Shown here piece after piece: positions 63,995 through 64,000 of a DNA stretch of 64,000 nucleotides. The stretch is from Paraniabella defluvii (GTDB taxonomy: Bacteria; Bacteroidota; Bacteroidia; Chitinophagales; Chitinophagaceae). The first letter of the stretch is position 1, and the number at the start of each line of letters is the position of its first letter. The DNA lies in contig CP079215.1 of the NCBI GenBank assembly GCA_019316985.1, positions 4,650,001 through 4,714,000 on the forward strand, given 5' to 3'. The notes beneath the pieces are model-generated. The model ran no database searches and was not told the DNA's origin. It saw nothing but the letters and a program-made list of their open reading frames with translations. The translations under genes and the position numbers were made by a program.

Positions 63995-64000
63995 AATGAC

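Noticed and set aside
1..64000. Mobile element, prophage or integrated island boundaries
   Set aside because: No transposase, integrase, tRNA or flanking direct repeat was found, so transfer of the glycan locus cannot be supported from this window.

Overview
The window is one contig segment from a member of the Bacteroidota, probably Chitinophagia/Chitinophagaceae. The phylum is supported by four SusC/SusD-type pairs, a hybrid two-component system with propeller, kinase, receiver and AraC parts in one protein, lipoproteins whose Cys is followed by KK or N, A-rich rather than Shine-Dalgarno leaders, and a TAnnTTTG promoter box. The family placement is inference. No tRNA, rRNA, integrase, transposase or CRISPR array was seen. 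Most genes longer than about 600 bases are broken by one or more single-base frameshifts. Every break I worked through is repaired by adding one base to a short run of the same base. I therefore treat them as under-called homopolymers in the assembly and give each gene its repaired span; these are not taken as true pseudogenes.

Region 1 (1-5.5 kb) holds unrelated housekeeping and accessory genes: a geranylgeranylglyceryl phosphate synthase, a luciferase-like flavin oxidoreductase, a SAM methyltransferase, an NADPH-dependent FMN reductase, a glycosylasparaginase and CutC. Region 2 (5.5-9.9 kb, minus strand) is a seven-gene signalling operon. It has two paralogous cassettes, each made of a small protein with a C-terminal cysteine pair, a multi-TM protein and a HisKA_3 histidine kinase. 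They share one NarL/LuxR response regulator. A 20-bp palindrome and a TAnnTTTG box lie upstream. Region 3 (10-12.5 kb, minus) has an Asp-box propeller protein and an SDR/DUF2867 protein.

Region 4 (12.6-60.8 kb) is a very large polysaccharide/glycoprotein utilization locus. A divergent hybrid two-component regulator (minus strand) faces three plus-strand operons and a satellite gene. Operon 1 (17.0-24.3 kb) is SusC, SusD, a DUF5000-type lipoprotein and a DUF4998 lipoprotein. Operon 2 (25.0-44.2 kb) is SusC, SusD, FAS1, DUF5007, SusC, SusD, FAS1, DUF5008, DUF4983, M60 peptidase, DUF4983. Operon 3 (44.5-59.2 kb) is SusC, SusD, a metzincin with beta-gamma-crystallin domains, GH88, two GH29, GH20, DUF2264 and an unknown. 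The satellite gene (59.4-60.8 kb) is a DUF3472 lipoprotein closed by a strong terminator. The enzymes point to a fucosylated, HexNAc-containing, uronate-bearing glycan carried on protein. The proteases would open the protein, the SusC/SusD pairs would import fragments, and GH29, GH20 and GH88 would trim them.

The most unexpected signal is a three-block promoter element with near-constant internal spacing, present once ahead of each of the three operons and once ahead of the satellite gene. It ties all four units into one regulon and is a candidate target of the hybrid regulator. Region 5 (60.9-64 kb) has an intact Tat-type FAD amine oxidase, a small basic protein and an SH3-MBL-fold hydrolase.
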